Numbered from the stretch's first letter, positions 23,489 through 35,380 are shown. The stretch: DNA of 64,000 nucleotides from Adenophora triphylla var. japonica (GCA_022495995.1 JAFEMH010001358.1:310001-374000); one strand, 5' to 3'. Program-made: numbers and translations. The notes: generated from the letters alone by a model not told the origin.

Positions 23489-24545
23489 AATCTCTTTTAA
23501 CTGTCAAAGGCATCTGGCGATCCGTGTCCATACCAGCTACTGTCCTTCTTGACAAATCCGTCAAGCAATGCACCACCCCAGAGTATCCCTTCACAAACTT
23601 TCGTAGTAGTTTGCTAACCCGAGGAATGACCGCAACTCGGCCAACCTTCGTAGGAGCAGGCCAATCAATAATAGCCTTCACCTTTTTCCCATCCATCATC
23701 ACCTTTCCTTGACTAATGATATGGCCAAGAAATGTGATCTCCATAGTCTGAAATTCACACTTTTCCTTCTTCACATATAAGCTGTATTCTCGCAGCTTTT
23801 CAAACACTTTCCGCAAATGCACAACATGGTCATCAAGACTTTCACTATACACCACAATATCATCCAAGTATACTACAACAAACTTATCTAAGTAGTCATA
23901 CAATACATCATTCATCAAATTGCAAAACGTGGCAGGTGCATTTGTCAAACCGAAGGGCATAACAAGAAATTCGTATGAACCATACTTAGTAACACATGCC
24001 GTCTTTGACTCATCTCCTGCTGCAATCCGAACTTGCCAATAACCCGACCTTAGATCCAGCTTTGTGTAGTACTTGGCCCGCGACAGTCTATCAAACAGCT
24101 CGACCACATTCGGCACCGGATACTTGTTCTTAATTGTCACCTTATTCAGCGCCCTATAATCCACACACATGCGCAAGGTCCCATCAGCTTTCCTTTGGAA
24201 CAAAACAAGCGCGCCATAAGGAGCTTTTGAAGGGCGCAGCTGTCCCGACTCGAGCAACCCATCCAATTGCTTCCTCAGTTCGGCCAACTCAGCTGGCCCC
24301 ATCCGATAAGGAGCAAGAGCAGGTGGTCTCGTTCCTGGCTCAAGCTCATTTTATGATCAATAGCCCTTCTCGGTGGCGGGCAGCTTAGGCAACTCGGGCG
24401 GCATCATGTCCTCAAACTCCCCAAGGACAGTCCTAATCTCATCAGGAACATCCACAAACTGATCCGGCTTGATCTCTATCAAGGCACACAAAAATGTTTC
24501 CTCCCCACGCTTAAGTCCCGCCTCAAGCTGTAGATCCGATATCAA
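23454..24545 (-). pseudogene. Chromovirus reverse transcriptase
   Basis: RT motifs in order: KADGTLRMCVDYRALNKVT, YYTKLDLRSGYWQVRI, EFLVMPFGLTNAPATF and the catalytic FVVVYLDDIVVYSE, then FLGHIISQGKVMMD. The upstream linker (24545-24357, PPELPKLPATEKGY) is in another frame, so a frameshift lies near 24355. The thumb/connection part loses frame after about 23640. Confidence 0.92.
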
Positions 24546-24567
24546 TCCATTTCCCGAGTCCTTTCCC

Positions 24568-24936
24568 TTACCCCGTTTGGACCCGGCACTGCACGAAACA
24601 AGGATTCCCTTCGTCCGCTATAAACATACCCCCAAGATTAGGCATAATCTGACATTTGGCCTTCGACAAGAAGTCAATGCCCAAAATCATATCAAAGTCA
24701 TCAAGCTGCATAAACATCAGTTGGCATTCACCATGCCATGTCCCAATCTTCACACTCACATAAGCCATACCGCCCACTTGTTGAGCATCAGAATTTACTG
24801 CCTTGATCCGACTACTGCTCGGCAACAAGTCAATGCCCAGCAACTTCACATTTTTCTCGGCCACGAAACTGTTAGTAGCACCCGTGTCCACCAACGCCAT
24901 CACTTCGTGCCCATTAATCACAACTTTCACGTACAT
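24568..24936 (-). pseudogene. Chromovirus aspartic protease
   Basis: MALVDTGATNSFVAEK contains the active-site DTG, followed by DDFDMILGIDFLSKAKCQI, typical of Gypsy protease. The frame is open for 123 codons and separated from gag by a stop at 24949. Confidence 0.88.
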
Positions 24937-24948
24937 CAGCCCTTGCTT

Positions 24949-26057
24949 CTAAATCATCTTCTCAGTTTGCAAAGCATTTACCATTCGAATGGGATTAACC
25001 CGCCTAGGGGCATCCTCCTGCTCCTCGGGCCCATCATCCGCATCAGTAATGGCATTCAATTTCTCCTTCTTTGGACAGTCCTTCATAAAATGAGGACCAT
25101 TACAGATATAGCACGTCTTAGACTTCTTGTTTCCGTCTTCCTTTCGGGTCTTACTGCTACTTGAAGACTCGTTCCCCTTCTTCTCAGTCCGGTTCTTATC
25201 TCGTTGCACCCCCTTGCCCTTCGCAGCCGTGCCCTTGCCTTTCCCGGACTCATTAGAAGGCCCAAGTTTGTAGTCAATCAAGCTATCAGCAGCAGCAATC
25301 GCAGCAGCCAAGTCCTTAACATTCTGCCTACGCAACTCGGATTGCGCCCAAGTCTTCAATCCCGAAATGAAATTAAACAATTTGTCCTCCTCCGACATGT
25401 TCTTTATATCCAGCAACAACGAAGTAAACTGCTTGACATATTCACGAACCGCACTGCTTTGCTTCAGATTTTTCATGCTCTCCCGAGCCAACCACGCAGC
25501 ATTGTTAGGTAAGAACTGATCCCGAAGTTCTTTCCTAAGCGTCTCCCATGATTCAATCCGAGGCCTACCTGATTCGTCAACATCAGTCCGCGTACGCCAC
25601 CATAACTTAGCATCACCCACTAAGTACATCGAAGTAACATTAACCATCTCAACTTCATTAATGCGAGCAGCCTTGAAGTACTGCTCCATATCCCAAATGA
25701 AGTTTTTGAGTTCCTTCGCATCTCTTTTCCCACCAAACGCCTTTGGTTCAGGGACTTTAAAGTTCAACCGGACATCACTTGTACCACCAAGACCCCGGCC
25801 AGCGGCCGCTGAGGATGGCTATCTCCTCCACCATGGACTGCCTACTTACCTTCACATCATCTGTCAGGGTAGCAACGGTTGTGAACCAATCCGTGAACTT
25901 GGCATCATCTGCTTTCATTAATGCCTCAACCTTTGAACGTAACTCATCCAATCCAGTACTAAGGACTGGACTGATTTATGACGGAGATCCTCCGCTTGTG
26001 AGGAACGCCAACATGCTCCTCTAATCTGGCCAGCCTTTCTCCTGTTGTGCCTACCAT
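24949..26057 (-). pseudogene. Chromovirus gag with CCHC zinc knuckle
   Basis: The open part (25767-24949) has the retrotransposon gag core (FIWDMEQYFKAARINE, MYLVGDAKLWWRTR, SWETLRKELRDQFLPNN), a K/S-rich linker and the CCHC knuckle CYICNGPHFMKDC. The N-terminus starts at the ATG at 26057 (MVGTTGERLARLEEHVG) but the frame is broken between about 25990 and 25770. Confidence 0.85.
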
Positions 26058-26088
26058 TTTCGTCGCAGCGGAATACTAGCTTCAACCA

Positions 26089-26102
26089 GGCTCTGATACC
26101 AA
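26089..26102 (-). promoter_or_regulatory. Primer-binding site (tRNA-iMet type)
   Basis: On the minus strand, TTGGTATCAGAGCC follows the 5' LTR by one base, the standard primer site complementary to initiator Met tRNA. Confidence 0.9.
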
Positions 26103-26103
26103 T

Positions 26104-26838
26104 TGTCACAGGAATCGTCGAATTTTCACCAAGACGTACACCCGTGCGGCTTGCACTTGCCCAAGTACAAACAACCCTCTTCAATCTCGTTTTTACAACT
26201 AAGGCAACAACAATAATCCACAATAAAGCAACACAATTTACAGGAACACCTTCCCAACCTTTATTGCTCAACAATACAAGGATTACAAGAGATTAAGGCC
26301 AATGCCCTTTTACAATGCCTATCTATCTCAAGTGTGTGTGTGTGTGCTAAATTACAAACCACCAACCCCTGTTTGTACAATCTGATAAGCTACACTTATA
26401 TACTTGGGATGGACTACAATAACTGCCCGCAACTGTCGTGGAACATGGCAGTGGAGCATGGCAATTACGTGGGTGGGTCTGCTGAAAAACCGCCTCCCAC
26501 GATCTGCACATAACTGTCCACTCATGCCTATTTCCTCGCCGCAACCCGGCCGCATTTGTTGCCCGGCCCCGCGTGTTATTTCGACGTTTGTTATCGACAT
26601 TGCTCGGCCAGAGCATTGTTATTTCGACATTGCTCAGCCCGACATTGTTCAGCTCGACATTGCTCAGCCAGCAACAATGCTCAGCCCGACATTGCTCAGC
26701 TCGACATGGCTCAGCCAGCAACAATGTTCATCCCGTCATGCTGCCCATGTCCCGAAACCTACGTCTTTGCCGGCGTTTCTCAGCCATGACATGCCTCCAC
26801 CCATGCCATGACTTTAGTTCTCGATCTAGTTGCTTACA
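26104..26838 (-). repeat. Chromovirus 5' LTR
   Basis: Right LTR, 735 bp. It is highly similar to 20831-21567 outside the minisatellite. Between 26550 and 26640 the array is altered (GTTATTTCGACGTTTG units), so the LTRs have diverged mainly by repeat change. Confidence 0.93.
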
Positions 26839-26843
26839 TTAAG

Positions 26844-27142
26844 CGATTAAGTTGTTTGTATTTGTTTCTAATTATGGTTCGAGTTCTAATTTCAAGTAAA
26901 GGATTGCTTTAAATTTTTACTATTCTTCTACTTGGGCTTTATTCTCATTACCTTATTTGGGCTTTTTTTATCCTGCTTTGGGCTTTCCTTTCATTTTCAT
27001 GTTTGGGTTTTCTTTCCATTTTCTTTTTTCAAGTTTAATTAGAAAGTTTGATTTTCTTTTTATAATATATTTTAATGAAATATTTGTTTATTACTTCAAC
27101 ACTATGCAATCATTTAATAATACATTTTGTTTTAATATAAAT
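26844..27142. other. T-rich intergenic sequence
   Basis: Contains GGGCTTT repeats (26935-27010) and long T-rich stretches. No gene was recognised. Confidence 0.5.
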
Positions 27143-27150
27143 GCCATGAT

Positions 27151-28021
27151 TAGGGCTGGCAAAATTTTTCATTCCGTACCTACCAACTCGTGTATCAACC
27201 GTACCAATTATAATTGGTACGTGACAATTGGTATATCGAAATGTTGGTACGGTACTACCGTACCAATTATGTGAAATTGATTGGTACTCGGTACAGAAAT
27301 TTAAATTCTAACCCAACCCACACCTAACTCCATGAATAAGTCAGCAGACAAGAATTGTGTTTGTGATACTTCCATTTAGCATCTTGTAGATTATCTGAAT
27401 GTATCATTTAGCAGATGTAGGTTTATACTCCGTACTGGTAATGGTGTTTGTGATACTTTCATGTTTTGAGTTTCATTTTCTTGCCTTTTCAATTTAAAAT
27501 TAATCTGATTTTTTGGTGGGTATAGTATCACACATTTTTTTTGTATTTGTGGTATATTTAGCATATTATTTTTATAGTAATGAAATCCTAGTGGAAGAAC
27601 TTTACGGATTATAAGAAATGTCTTTTATGCACCAAATAGATCATTCTTTCATGCATTATGAAGTAGGAGTATATATTATTACCATAGTAACAGACTTAGT
27701 CCTTCTTAAAGGATTTTCATGTAATTTTGAGGCTAGTAAGCACTTTGGAGATGAATTTATTATTATATTATAATCTCTTTTGAATTTTATAATAATGTAC
27801 TATTATATTTAATTGTTTTTAATAGAAAAATTGTTATTTTAATATATACATTTGGTAGAGTCTATTATCAACTCGTACCAATCGAGTACCTACCGTACCA
27901 ACTTAGTTGGTATATCGACTTAATCGGTTGGTACTGGTATTGATTTTCATGTACCAAGTTAAACTTGGTAGGTACATGATATAAGCAAAATACAATTGAT
28001 ATACCTACCAAGCCACCCCTA
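27151..28021. mobile_element. Non-autonomous hAT element, 871 bp
   Basis: The ends TAGGGCTGGCAAAATTT and, reverse-complemented, TAGGGGTGGCTTGGTAGG are imperfect inverted repeats of hAT type. A perfect 8-bp target duplication GCCATGAT lies at 27143-27150 and 28022-28029. Subterminal regions are dense in GGTAC/GTACC palindromic units, a possible transposase-binding array. No transposase. Confidence 0.9.
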
Positions 28022-28298
28022 GCCATGATATTTACATTTAGCACAAGATCCTTATAATTATTAAGACGGTCATGTGATAAAAAATATCATCCAAAGTGGA
28101 AAGACAACACTAGTGACATTCAAGTCATTCAACCAATGATCTAGATTTAACTACATTCACCAATGAGCAATTTTAATTTTATGCTAACCATTTTCATTGG
28201 GTTGATTTATTACTTGTGGATATGAAACCTTTTCGGCGATTTTTACTCCAACGGTTTAGCAAAATAAAAATCATACAACAAATATAAAGTACGTTTAA

Positions 28299-28396
28299 TA
28301 CAATGTAAAATATTTTTAGCGCCGTATAAAAACATCTTTTTTTACTACGCAAAATTTTAATGTTTTTACGTAGCGATGAAAATATTTTATATTGTG
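28299..28396. mobile_element. Small hairpin MITE
   Basis: A ~98-bp inverted repeat: ATACAATGTAAAATATTTTT at the left mirrors AAATATTTTATATTGTG at the right, with AAAAACAT / ATGTTTTT inside. No clear target duplication. Confidence 0.6.
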
Positions 28397-28412
28397 TTGA
28401 GTCTCTTTTATA

Positions 28413-28681
28413 CTCCCTCCGTCCCTAAATGTTTGTCCCATTTCCCCTTTTCCTTTGTCCCAAAAAGTTAGTCTCATTATCAAAATTAAAGCTTCAAAAT
28501 CACTAAATTCTCAAAACTTGTACTAGTAACATTTAGGGACGGTGTATTACATAACGACGGCGGTGCATATTATCAATAATTTTCAAAGCGTTCGTAAAAA
28601 TAACCAAAATTAAAGCTTCAAAATCACTAAATTAAAATGTTTGAAAAGTCAAATGGGACAAACATTTAGAGACGAAGGGAG
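28413..28681. mobile_element. Stowaway MITE
   Basis: The ends CTCCCTCCGTCCCTAAATG and CATTTAGAGACGAAGGGAG are inverted and flanked by TA (28411-28412, 28682-28683). An internal string AAAATTAAAGCTTCAAAATC occurs twice (from 28481 and 28609), and ACATTTAGGGACGG at 28530 is an extra end, suggesting one MITE inside another. Confidence 0.8.
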
Positions 28682-28833
28682 TATTTATTATCTAATGTTC
28701 ATTTCGATTAAGCAGTAGAAAAAAAAAACAAAAAAGCTGCAGTTCGAAATCCATTATTCATCAAATTGCAATCTCCCAAATCGAGAATCATCCTTGGTAC
28801 AAATATCTTCCTTTACCCCTTCATCAAATCAAA

Positions 28834-29755
<922 letters not shown>

Positions 29756-30180
29756 TCACCAAATATCTCCTCCATTGATGATCATATCACACCCTAAAAT
29801 ATCTCTCACATTCCCAGCTTAAAAGGATATTCCAGCTTAGACGTATCCATTTTATAAACCGAACCGGCCAACCGGGAGGTTGAAAACCGGTCAAAATCGG
29901 TCAAAATCGGTCAACGGCGGTTAACCGGAATCGGCTAACCGAAACCGGTAATTGGCCGGTTCGGTTAAGGTTTGAAATTTTGAAAAACCGGCCAACCGCC
30001 GGTTAACCGCCGGTTTTGGCTTGCTCTACGAGTCATATGAGTTGCTTCTCGAGCATAACCTTCCAAATAGTGTTAATTTTCAATAACGGTCATGCTCGGC
30101 CGAGTCATATGAGTTGCTCGGTCGAGCGTAACGCTGTAACTCATTCCAACGGCTACTTTTTCAAACTAGCCGTTATGTTC

Positions 30181-30219
30181 ACCACCACCACCACCACCAC
30201 CACCACCACCACTACTACT

Positions 30220-30250
<31 letters not shown>

Positions 30251-31020
30251 CCACTACTACCACTACTACTAGTACTACCACTCCTACTAGTCTACATACA
30301 CCACCACCATCACCACCACCACAACTACCACCACCACTACTACCACCACCACTACTACCACCACCACCACTACTACTACTACCACTAGGTCCACTACTAC
30401 TACTACCACCACTACTACTACCGCTACTACTACCACTCCTACCAATACCACTACTACCACCCACACCACCACCATCACCACCACCACCACTACTACTACC
30501 ACTACTACTACCACCACCACCACTACTACTACAACTACTACTACTACCACCACCACTACTACCGCTACCACTACCACTACCACCTCTACCACTCCTACCA
30601 ATACCACTACTACTAGTCTACACCACCACCATCACCACCACCACCACTACTACTACCACTACTACTACTACCACCACCACTACTACCGCTACCACTACCA
30701 CTATCACCTCTACCACTCCTACCAATACCACTACTACTAGTCTACACCACCACTATCACCACCAACACCACTACTACTACCACTACTACTACTACCACCA
30801 CCACTACTATCGCTACCTACCACTACCACTACTACCGGTCTACATCACCACCATCACCATTCACCACCACCACAACTACTATTACCACTACTACTACTAC
30901 CACCACTACCACTACCGCTACTACCACTACTACTACCACTCCTACCTGCCACCACTACCACTCCTATCAATACCACTAGGTCCACTACTACCAAATTTAC
31001 CACCACCACTCCTACCAATA
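30181..31020 (+). repeat. ACC/ACT trinucleotide microsatellite, ~840 bp
   Basis: Nearly uninterrupted triplets of ACC and ACT with rare CTA, GCT and TCA. The repeated block ACCACTCCTACCAATACCACTACTA (given here only by its parts ACTCCTACCAATACC at about 30434, 30591, 30714 and 30952) shows higher-order duplication. The long open frames in this region are by-products. Confidence 0.95.
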
Positions 31021-31105
31021 CCCTCGTTGTAATTGTATTTTAATTAATAAAATTTAAGGGTACCGTCGCTTTTTTCTTTTATATACTTTCGTTTCTTATA
31101 AAAAA

Positions 31106-31395
31106 GTTAAGTTTTATTTCTTTCAAAATTCATAACTTTTTTTATAAACCTTTTTTCAAAAAATGTATGTAGTAAACTTAAGTCTAAAATAATCTTATTT
31201 ATCCAAAAAAAAATTGAAAAAAATTAAAAGTTAACTTTTTTCAAAAAACCGTTAAATTTTATTTCTTTAAAAATTCATAACTATTTTTATAAACCTTTTT
31301 GCAAAAAATGTATGTAGTAAACTTAAGTCTAAAATAGTCTTATTTATTCAAAAAAAAAATTGAAAAAAATTAAAAGTTAACTTTTTTCAAAAAAT
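31106..31395. repeat. 145-bp tandem repeat, two copies
   Basis: Copies begin at 31106 and 31251, sharing ATGTATGTAGTAAACTTAAG and AAAGTTAACTTTTTTC. They lie between the triplet array and the right arm of the hAT-like element. Confidence 0.88.
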
Positions 31396-31757
31396 CGTTA
31401 AAAAATTAACTCGAAAAATGATATGCTCTACGAGCAACACCAAAGACACGGCCGAGCAACCCTCAACCCCTAAACCCTAAAAGGGTTGCTCGGTCGAGCG
31501 ACACCAAAGACTCGGCCGAGCAACCCTCAAAACCCTAAACCCTAGTGCTTTGCCGAGAACACCAAGAATTTACGAGCATATCCAAACCGTCAAACCGGAG
31601 GTTAACCGGATAACCGTTAAAACCGTGAACCGCCTAAACCGTAACCGGTCTAGCCGATTAGGCGATTCGATTCCGATTGGAAATTTTGGAGGTTTCAATC
31701 GCCGGTTTTCAACCGGCTAACCGGCGGTTTTTGAAACCGGCCACGTCTATTCCAGCT

Positions 31758-32006
31758 TACCGTGCGTAATCTAAAGCCGACTGATTTTAGGCTCGGCTGC
31801 CAACTCCGACTGGCTCGGTTAAGCGGATACCTACGTGGAATTTATGAACATGTTACTCGTACTATATCGTATTGGCTGGAATGATAAACTCCACGCAAAT
31901 ATCTCCTACATGTCATTATTTCATTTATTTGGTTGCCACTTCTCCACGTCATCCTCAATCTCCACTCTTTTGACTTTTTCTATTTCATTGTAAATTAAAT
32001 TGCACG
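31758..32006. other. Intergenic sequence
   Basis: No gene or repeat was recognised, apart from a GCTCGG-rich start. Confidence 0.4.
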
Positions 32007-32008
32007 TA

Positions 32009-32266
32009 CTCCTTCCGTCTCATAAAATCTTACCCATTTTTGTTTTTAACGGTCAATACTAATGAACTTTGATCAAATAAAAATGTCAATTTAATCGTCA
32101 TATTGAAAATCTAAAAATTGTTAGTGATAAATCATTAAGTGATTTATCAATAACAATTTTTAAAATTTCATTAGAATGATTAGTTTGACATTAATGCTTG
32201 ATAAAAGTTCTTTTACCTTGACCGTCAGAATAGTAAATGGGTAAGGTTTTATGGAACGGAGGTCAG
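32009..32266. mobile_element. Stowaway-type MITE
   Basis: Left CTCCTTCCGTCTCATAAAATC and right GGTTTTATGGAACGGAGGTCAG are inverted, flanked by TA at 32007-32008 and 32267-32268. The interior GATTTATCAATAACAATTTT is shared with 33324-33601. Confidence 0.75.
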
Positions 32267-32339
32267 TATCATTTATCATATGGATTATAGGATTTTTTTT
32301 CTGAAATAATTTTTAACGGTATAAATCGAGATATGAACG

Positions 32340-33060
32340 TGGATTCGTGATCGGGTACGGCCCAATGGATTGGATTCAAAATATAATCCATACAAGTCTC
32401 AATTACGACAAAGGGAGTGGGCCTACCCTACCTTTGCTCGTATTGCCTCTTCGTCATTCCCCTACGTCGACCTAGACATAGCAGGCGCATAATGACTAAG
32501 GCTCAACTAGGATCCTATGCCGCTGAAGCATCATCTTCACCAATGCCGAGGAAGGAATCCCTCCAAGGCCAACGAGAAAACGAGCAAGACTCCCCTTGAA
32601 GACGAGGAACCCTCCTCGATTTACCAATAAAGCAGAAATGGGCTTCCCCATTCTCAACCTCTCCTCTTCAGCATAATATAAGCCGACCAAGCAATACAAG
32701 CGGAGGAGACTCCTCATCGGCACGTGCAGATTGTTATTTACCAATCCTACTCAACTAAGGACTGTGAACAGTTATAATCCTCCTAGGATTATAACATTAT
32801 CTCATACGAATTCTCATCCAACAAGGACTGATCAGTTATAATCCTCCTTGGAGTAAAATCTTATCTCCATTCTATCCAACAAGGATTATATAATGATATG
32901 CCTATATATGCAAGCCATAATTCACCTTATTTGGGTAATCTATCTTTTGACTTTAAACTCTTGTCAATTGATTTCTTTCTCTAAAGGAAAATACTTACTC
33001 TCACGCCGGAGGGCCTTCGCCGGTGAAGCCTCGGCTAATTTTACATGTTTCTTCATCTTT
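32340..33060 (+). mobile_element. Tat-type LTR fragment or solo LTR
   Basis: It has LTR-like order: a TATA-like CTATATATGC (~32902), then CTCTCACGCCGGAGGG followed by CTTCGCCGGTGAAGCC (32998-33030). The same motif occupies the equivalent place in the LTRs at 40172-40828 and 56242-57375. An upstream pair of GTTATAATCCTCCT units (32770, 32834) is repeated. No clean TG...CA ends or 5-bp duplication were found, so the boundaries are approximate. Confidence 0.55.
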
Positions 33061-33323
33061 TTCAAGCTATTCAATCGCCAGGATACAACATGCTGCTGAA
33101 TTTGAGTTGATTCGAACGTTTTTGGGTCATGTAGGTTGTAATTTCTATCCAATGTTCCTTCCGTAGGAAAATGAATGCTCCCTTTTGAAAACATTTGTGA
33201 AGGCTTGGATGTTGGGAAGTAGTCAGAAAGAAGAGAAGAAAAATGAGTGTTGGAAATAGAGCATGCTTTGGGTTCTTATGGTTTCGGGGTATTCAAGAAA
33301 CGATAATCTTATCTTGGTATATA

Positions 33324-33601
33324 CTCCCTCCGTCCCATAAAACTTTACCCCGTTATGATAAACTTAGTTCAACCAAGTTCAACTTTGACCAAATTTTAAT
33401 ATCAATTTACTTATCATAATAAAAATCTAAAAATTGTTATCCATAAAATAATCAAATGATTTATCAATAGCAATTATTAAAATTTCATTAGAATGAATAG
33501 ATTGATATTAAAGTTTGGTCAAAGTTGTACTCGGTCGGTTGGCTTGGTTGACTTGGCACTATTCAAAATAAAATGGGAAAGGTTTTATGGGACGGAGGGA
33601 G
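33324..33601. mobile_element. Stowaway MITE
   Basis: CTCCCTCCGTCCCATAAAAC at left and GTTTTATGGGACGGAGGGAG at right are perfectly inverted; TA at 33322-33323 and 33602-33603. The interior has a secondary inverted pair around TTTGGTCAAAGTT / AACTTTGACCAAA. Confidence 0.88.
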
Positions 33602-33715
33602 TATGTATTAATATTGGATCAAGAATATCAAGACAGAATAATTTTCTTTGTCTTCTCCTAAACATGGATAAACTTGTCAAATGCTTCCTGATTTTGATCT
33701 TTTTCAGCACGTCGT

Positions 33716-33946
33716 GTGATATATTTTCTTCCTAGCTTCTCTGATTTTTTTGATTCCCCTTGCAGTTCTTCTGTCTCGATTCACTGGCTTCACAGATTTA
33801 AAATGGAAGGAAAGCTAGTTCCATCTCAGCTGCCCTCGAGAATTAGCCATACCAAGGAAAATAACTCCTCAAGAATTATTCCGTTTAATAGAGAGTACAA
33901 CTGTGCTATTTGCTCATTTGGTTACGATAGGAAGAGCGGGAAGTGA
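33716..33946 (+). other. Short unrecognised ORF
   Basis: A 76-codon frame ending NREYNCAICSFGYDRKSGK follows a TTGCAG acceptor-like site (33759-33764). No family was recognised. It may be the remains of an exon. Confidence 0.2.
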
Positions 33947-33949
33947 ATT

Positions 33950-34212
33950 TACACCATGCTGTAAATGCTGTAAGTATCATCCTCTTTAGCCGTGTTAGAA
34001 AATAAATCCTTACAAAATTCCCATAAAACCTGCACACTAATTAAATTAACAAACACAGGGCTCTTAAGATTCTTCCAGCAGTAAAGAAGCTCTTTCACAT
34101 TTGTTAAATCCCTCATTTGCCCTTCTTCCACAATCATCCCCACCAAATAATTCTCAAAACTCCTGCACGCGTCTTCCACATCTTCTTGACACGAAACATT
34201 CTTTCTCACTTC
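33950..34212 (-). pseudogene. C-terminal gene fragment, possibly OVATE-family (OFP) like
   Basis: On the minus strand: DACRSFENYLVGMIVEEGQ, MRDLTNVKELLYCWKNLKS, PVFVNLIS and EFCKDLFS, then a stop. Blocks of this kind (FENYLV.MI.EEG, ELL.CWKNL) remind me of the C-terminal OVATE domain of some OFPs, but this is not certain. The upstream part is absent: a MITE and the large retroelement begin at 34240. Probably a truncated gene. Confidence 0.4.
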
Positions 34213-34239
34213 AAGGTTATTTTTAGACTAAATAAAATA

Positions 34240-34354
34240 CTCCCTCCGTCCCATTTTTTTTATAGATTTTTGGGTTTTACACGGAAATTAAGAAGGAAAT
34301 ATTATATTGAAAGTGTTGTGAGTGTGAAAATAAAATAGGAGAGAGAATGAGTGG
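34240..34354. mobile_element. Stowaway MITE left part, cut by the retroelement
   Basis: It starts CTCCCTCCGTCCCATTTT and shares GGAGAGAGAATGAGTGG with the copy at 15125-15356. It stops at AGTGG (34350-34354), right where the LTR begins. Confidence 0.7.
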
Positions 34355-34679
34355 TGATGATGCATAAAATGGGTGATACCGGGGGTACCTAATCAGTCGG
34401 GAACGCGGCGTTGGATTCCTGGACGAACGAACGGACGATCTGCAAAACAGACACCGTTAGGGCGCGGGGAGTTACCCCGCGCAAACCCTCCGGCGTGAGA
34501 ATAAGCATCTGTGTTTTGAAGAACAAATATTGTAAATGAACAGTCGTATTCAAATGACAAAATTGCAGTTACCTTTGAACCGTTGTGGTTGTTCTCTATT
34601 TATAATTCCATGATGATGGCGGTTATTTTTGGCATGACTGCATGAGCTCCATAATTTAAGGGACAGTTACATGATTGGA
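34355..34679 (-). repeat. Truncated Tat-type LTR (type 2), outer left end of the nest
   Basis: About 325 bp closely match the 3' part of the LTR at 56242-57375: TGATGATGCATAAAATGGG at the edge, CTCCGGCGTGAGAAT at 34488-34502 and the TCTATTTATAATTCC TATA region. It breaks off after ATGATTGGA, where filler sequence begins. Confidence 0.8.
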
Positions 34680-34864
34680 ATGGCAATAGTTCCCCTCATC
34701 TATGGCTTCTGTTTCATCATTGGGCAATGGGAATTCCCATCCTAATCTACTCTCATACATAGTTTGCTCGTACATAGAACTTGTGCATCCTTCAGAAGCT
34801 TGTTAATCGTGGCCAGCTCAGTCTTGGCCTTCTCCAGTTCCTTCTTCTCAGCATCCTTCTCCGT
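34680..34864. other. Patchwork filler made of three antisense-ORF pieces
   Basis: 34686-34755 repeats about 38811-38880 in the same direction. 34757-34788 is the reverse complement of about 38371-38401. 34798-34864 repeats about 37255-37322. The mosaic joins an LTR fragment to pol sequence. Confidence 0.75.
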
Positions 34865-35337
34865 CGACACGTCACTCTAACACCACTGAGGTCGATTCAG
34901 ATGTAGTTATGGTCGACCAAGTCATCATAGGCAACCTATGCCTCCAGCTCGACAATAACTCGGGGGCCACCACCACCACCAGCGAGGTTGCAGACAAGTT
35001 AGATGATATGATAGCAGAAGAAGCTCCACACCTGAGGGTCGAGGAGAGACAAAGGGTCAAGGAGATAATCATTGAGACTCTACAATTCAGGGATGGACTA
35101 GAGCTAGAAGCTGTGGATAAGCTAGAGTCAGTAATCACCAACCTTTCCTACCCTGACCAAAAAATTCAGATTGGAAAGCAGCTATCAGTTGAGGAGCGAG
35201 CAGAAATCATCGAGCTACTCAAGGAAAGTAATGATGTCTTCGCATGGAGGGTAGAAGACATGAGGGGAATCAAGGAGGAGGTCGCTGTTCACAGACTGGA
35301 AGTCAACCCGACCATAAAGCCTAGACCCCAAAAATTG
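34865..35337 (+). pseudogene. Tat protease-RT linker fragment
   Basis: The frame reads MVDQVIIGNLCLQLDNNSGA, VEERAEIIELLKESNDVFAW, VEDMRGIKEEVAVHRLEVNP and ends KPRPQK. This is the region just before Gypsy RT (DVFAW..EDM.GI..HRL.V.P). It matches the minus-strand copy at 44775-45290. Confidence 0.85.
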
Positions 35338-35380
35338 AGCCTCATCTATGGCTTCTGTTTCATCATTGGGCAATGGGAAT
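35338..35380 (+). other. Filler copy of antisense-ORF sequence at a pol deletion junction
   Basis: CTCATCTATGGCTTCTGTTT and the following bases repeat 38820-38860, in the same direction. They sit exactly where about 3 kb of RT-RNase H-integrase is missing relative to the minus-strand copy. Confidence 0.8.

Larger units (their letters stand above)
20831..26838 (-). mobile_element. Ty3/Gypsy chromovirus, complete structure, frameshifted
   Basis: Two direct LTRs (20831-21567 and 26104-26838) start TGTCACAGGAATCG and end TTGCTTACA, with a 5-bp target duplication TTAAG at 20826-20830 and 26839-26843. On the minus strand: a primer-binding site matching tRNA-iMet next to the right LTR, gag with CCHC, protease, RT, RNase H, integrase and a C-terminal chromodomain, then a polypurine tract. 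This order defines Gypsy and the chromodomain places it among chromoviruses. Frameshifts in gag, before RT, between RT and RNase H and in integrase make it non-autonomous. Confidence 0.95.
29838..31749. mobile_element. 1.9-kb hAT-like element with giant triplet array
   Basis: The short ends TAGACGT and ACGTCTA are inverted, and the flanks carry a perfect 8-bp duplication TTCCAGCT at 29830-29837 and 31750-31757. Both arms are rich in CCGGTTAACCGG-like units (29860-30010, 31590-31740). Inside are a CTCGGCCGAG/CTCGGTCGAG motif on both sides, a ~840-bp triplet array and a 145-bp tandem repeat. No transposase. Confidence 0.8.

Noticed and set aside
30016..31032. 338-codon ORF rich in T, P and L, and 100-codon ORFs of V or S/G on the other strand
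   Set aside because: These are frames of the ACC/ACT triplet array; any frame of such a repeat stays open.
33716..33946. Zinc-binding protein exon (CAIC)
   Set aside because: Only one CxxC is visible and no family match; kept only as an unrecognised ORF.
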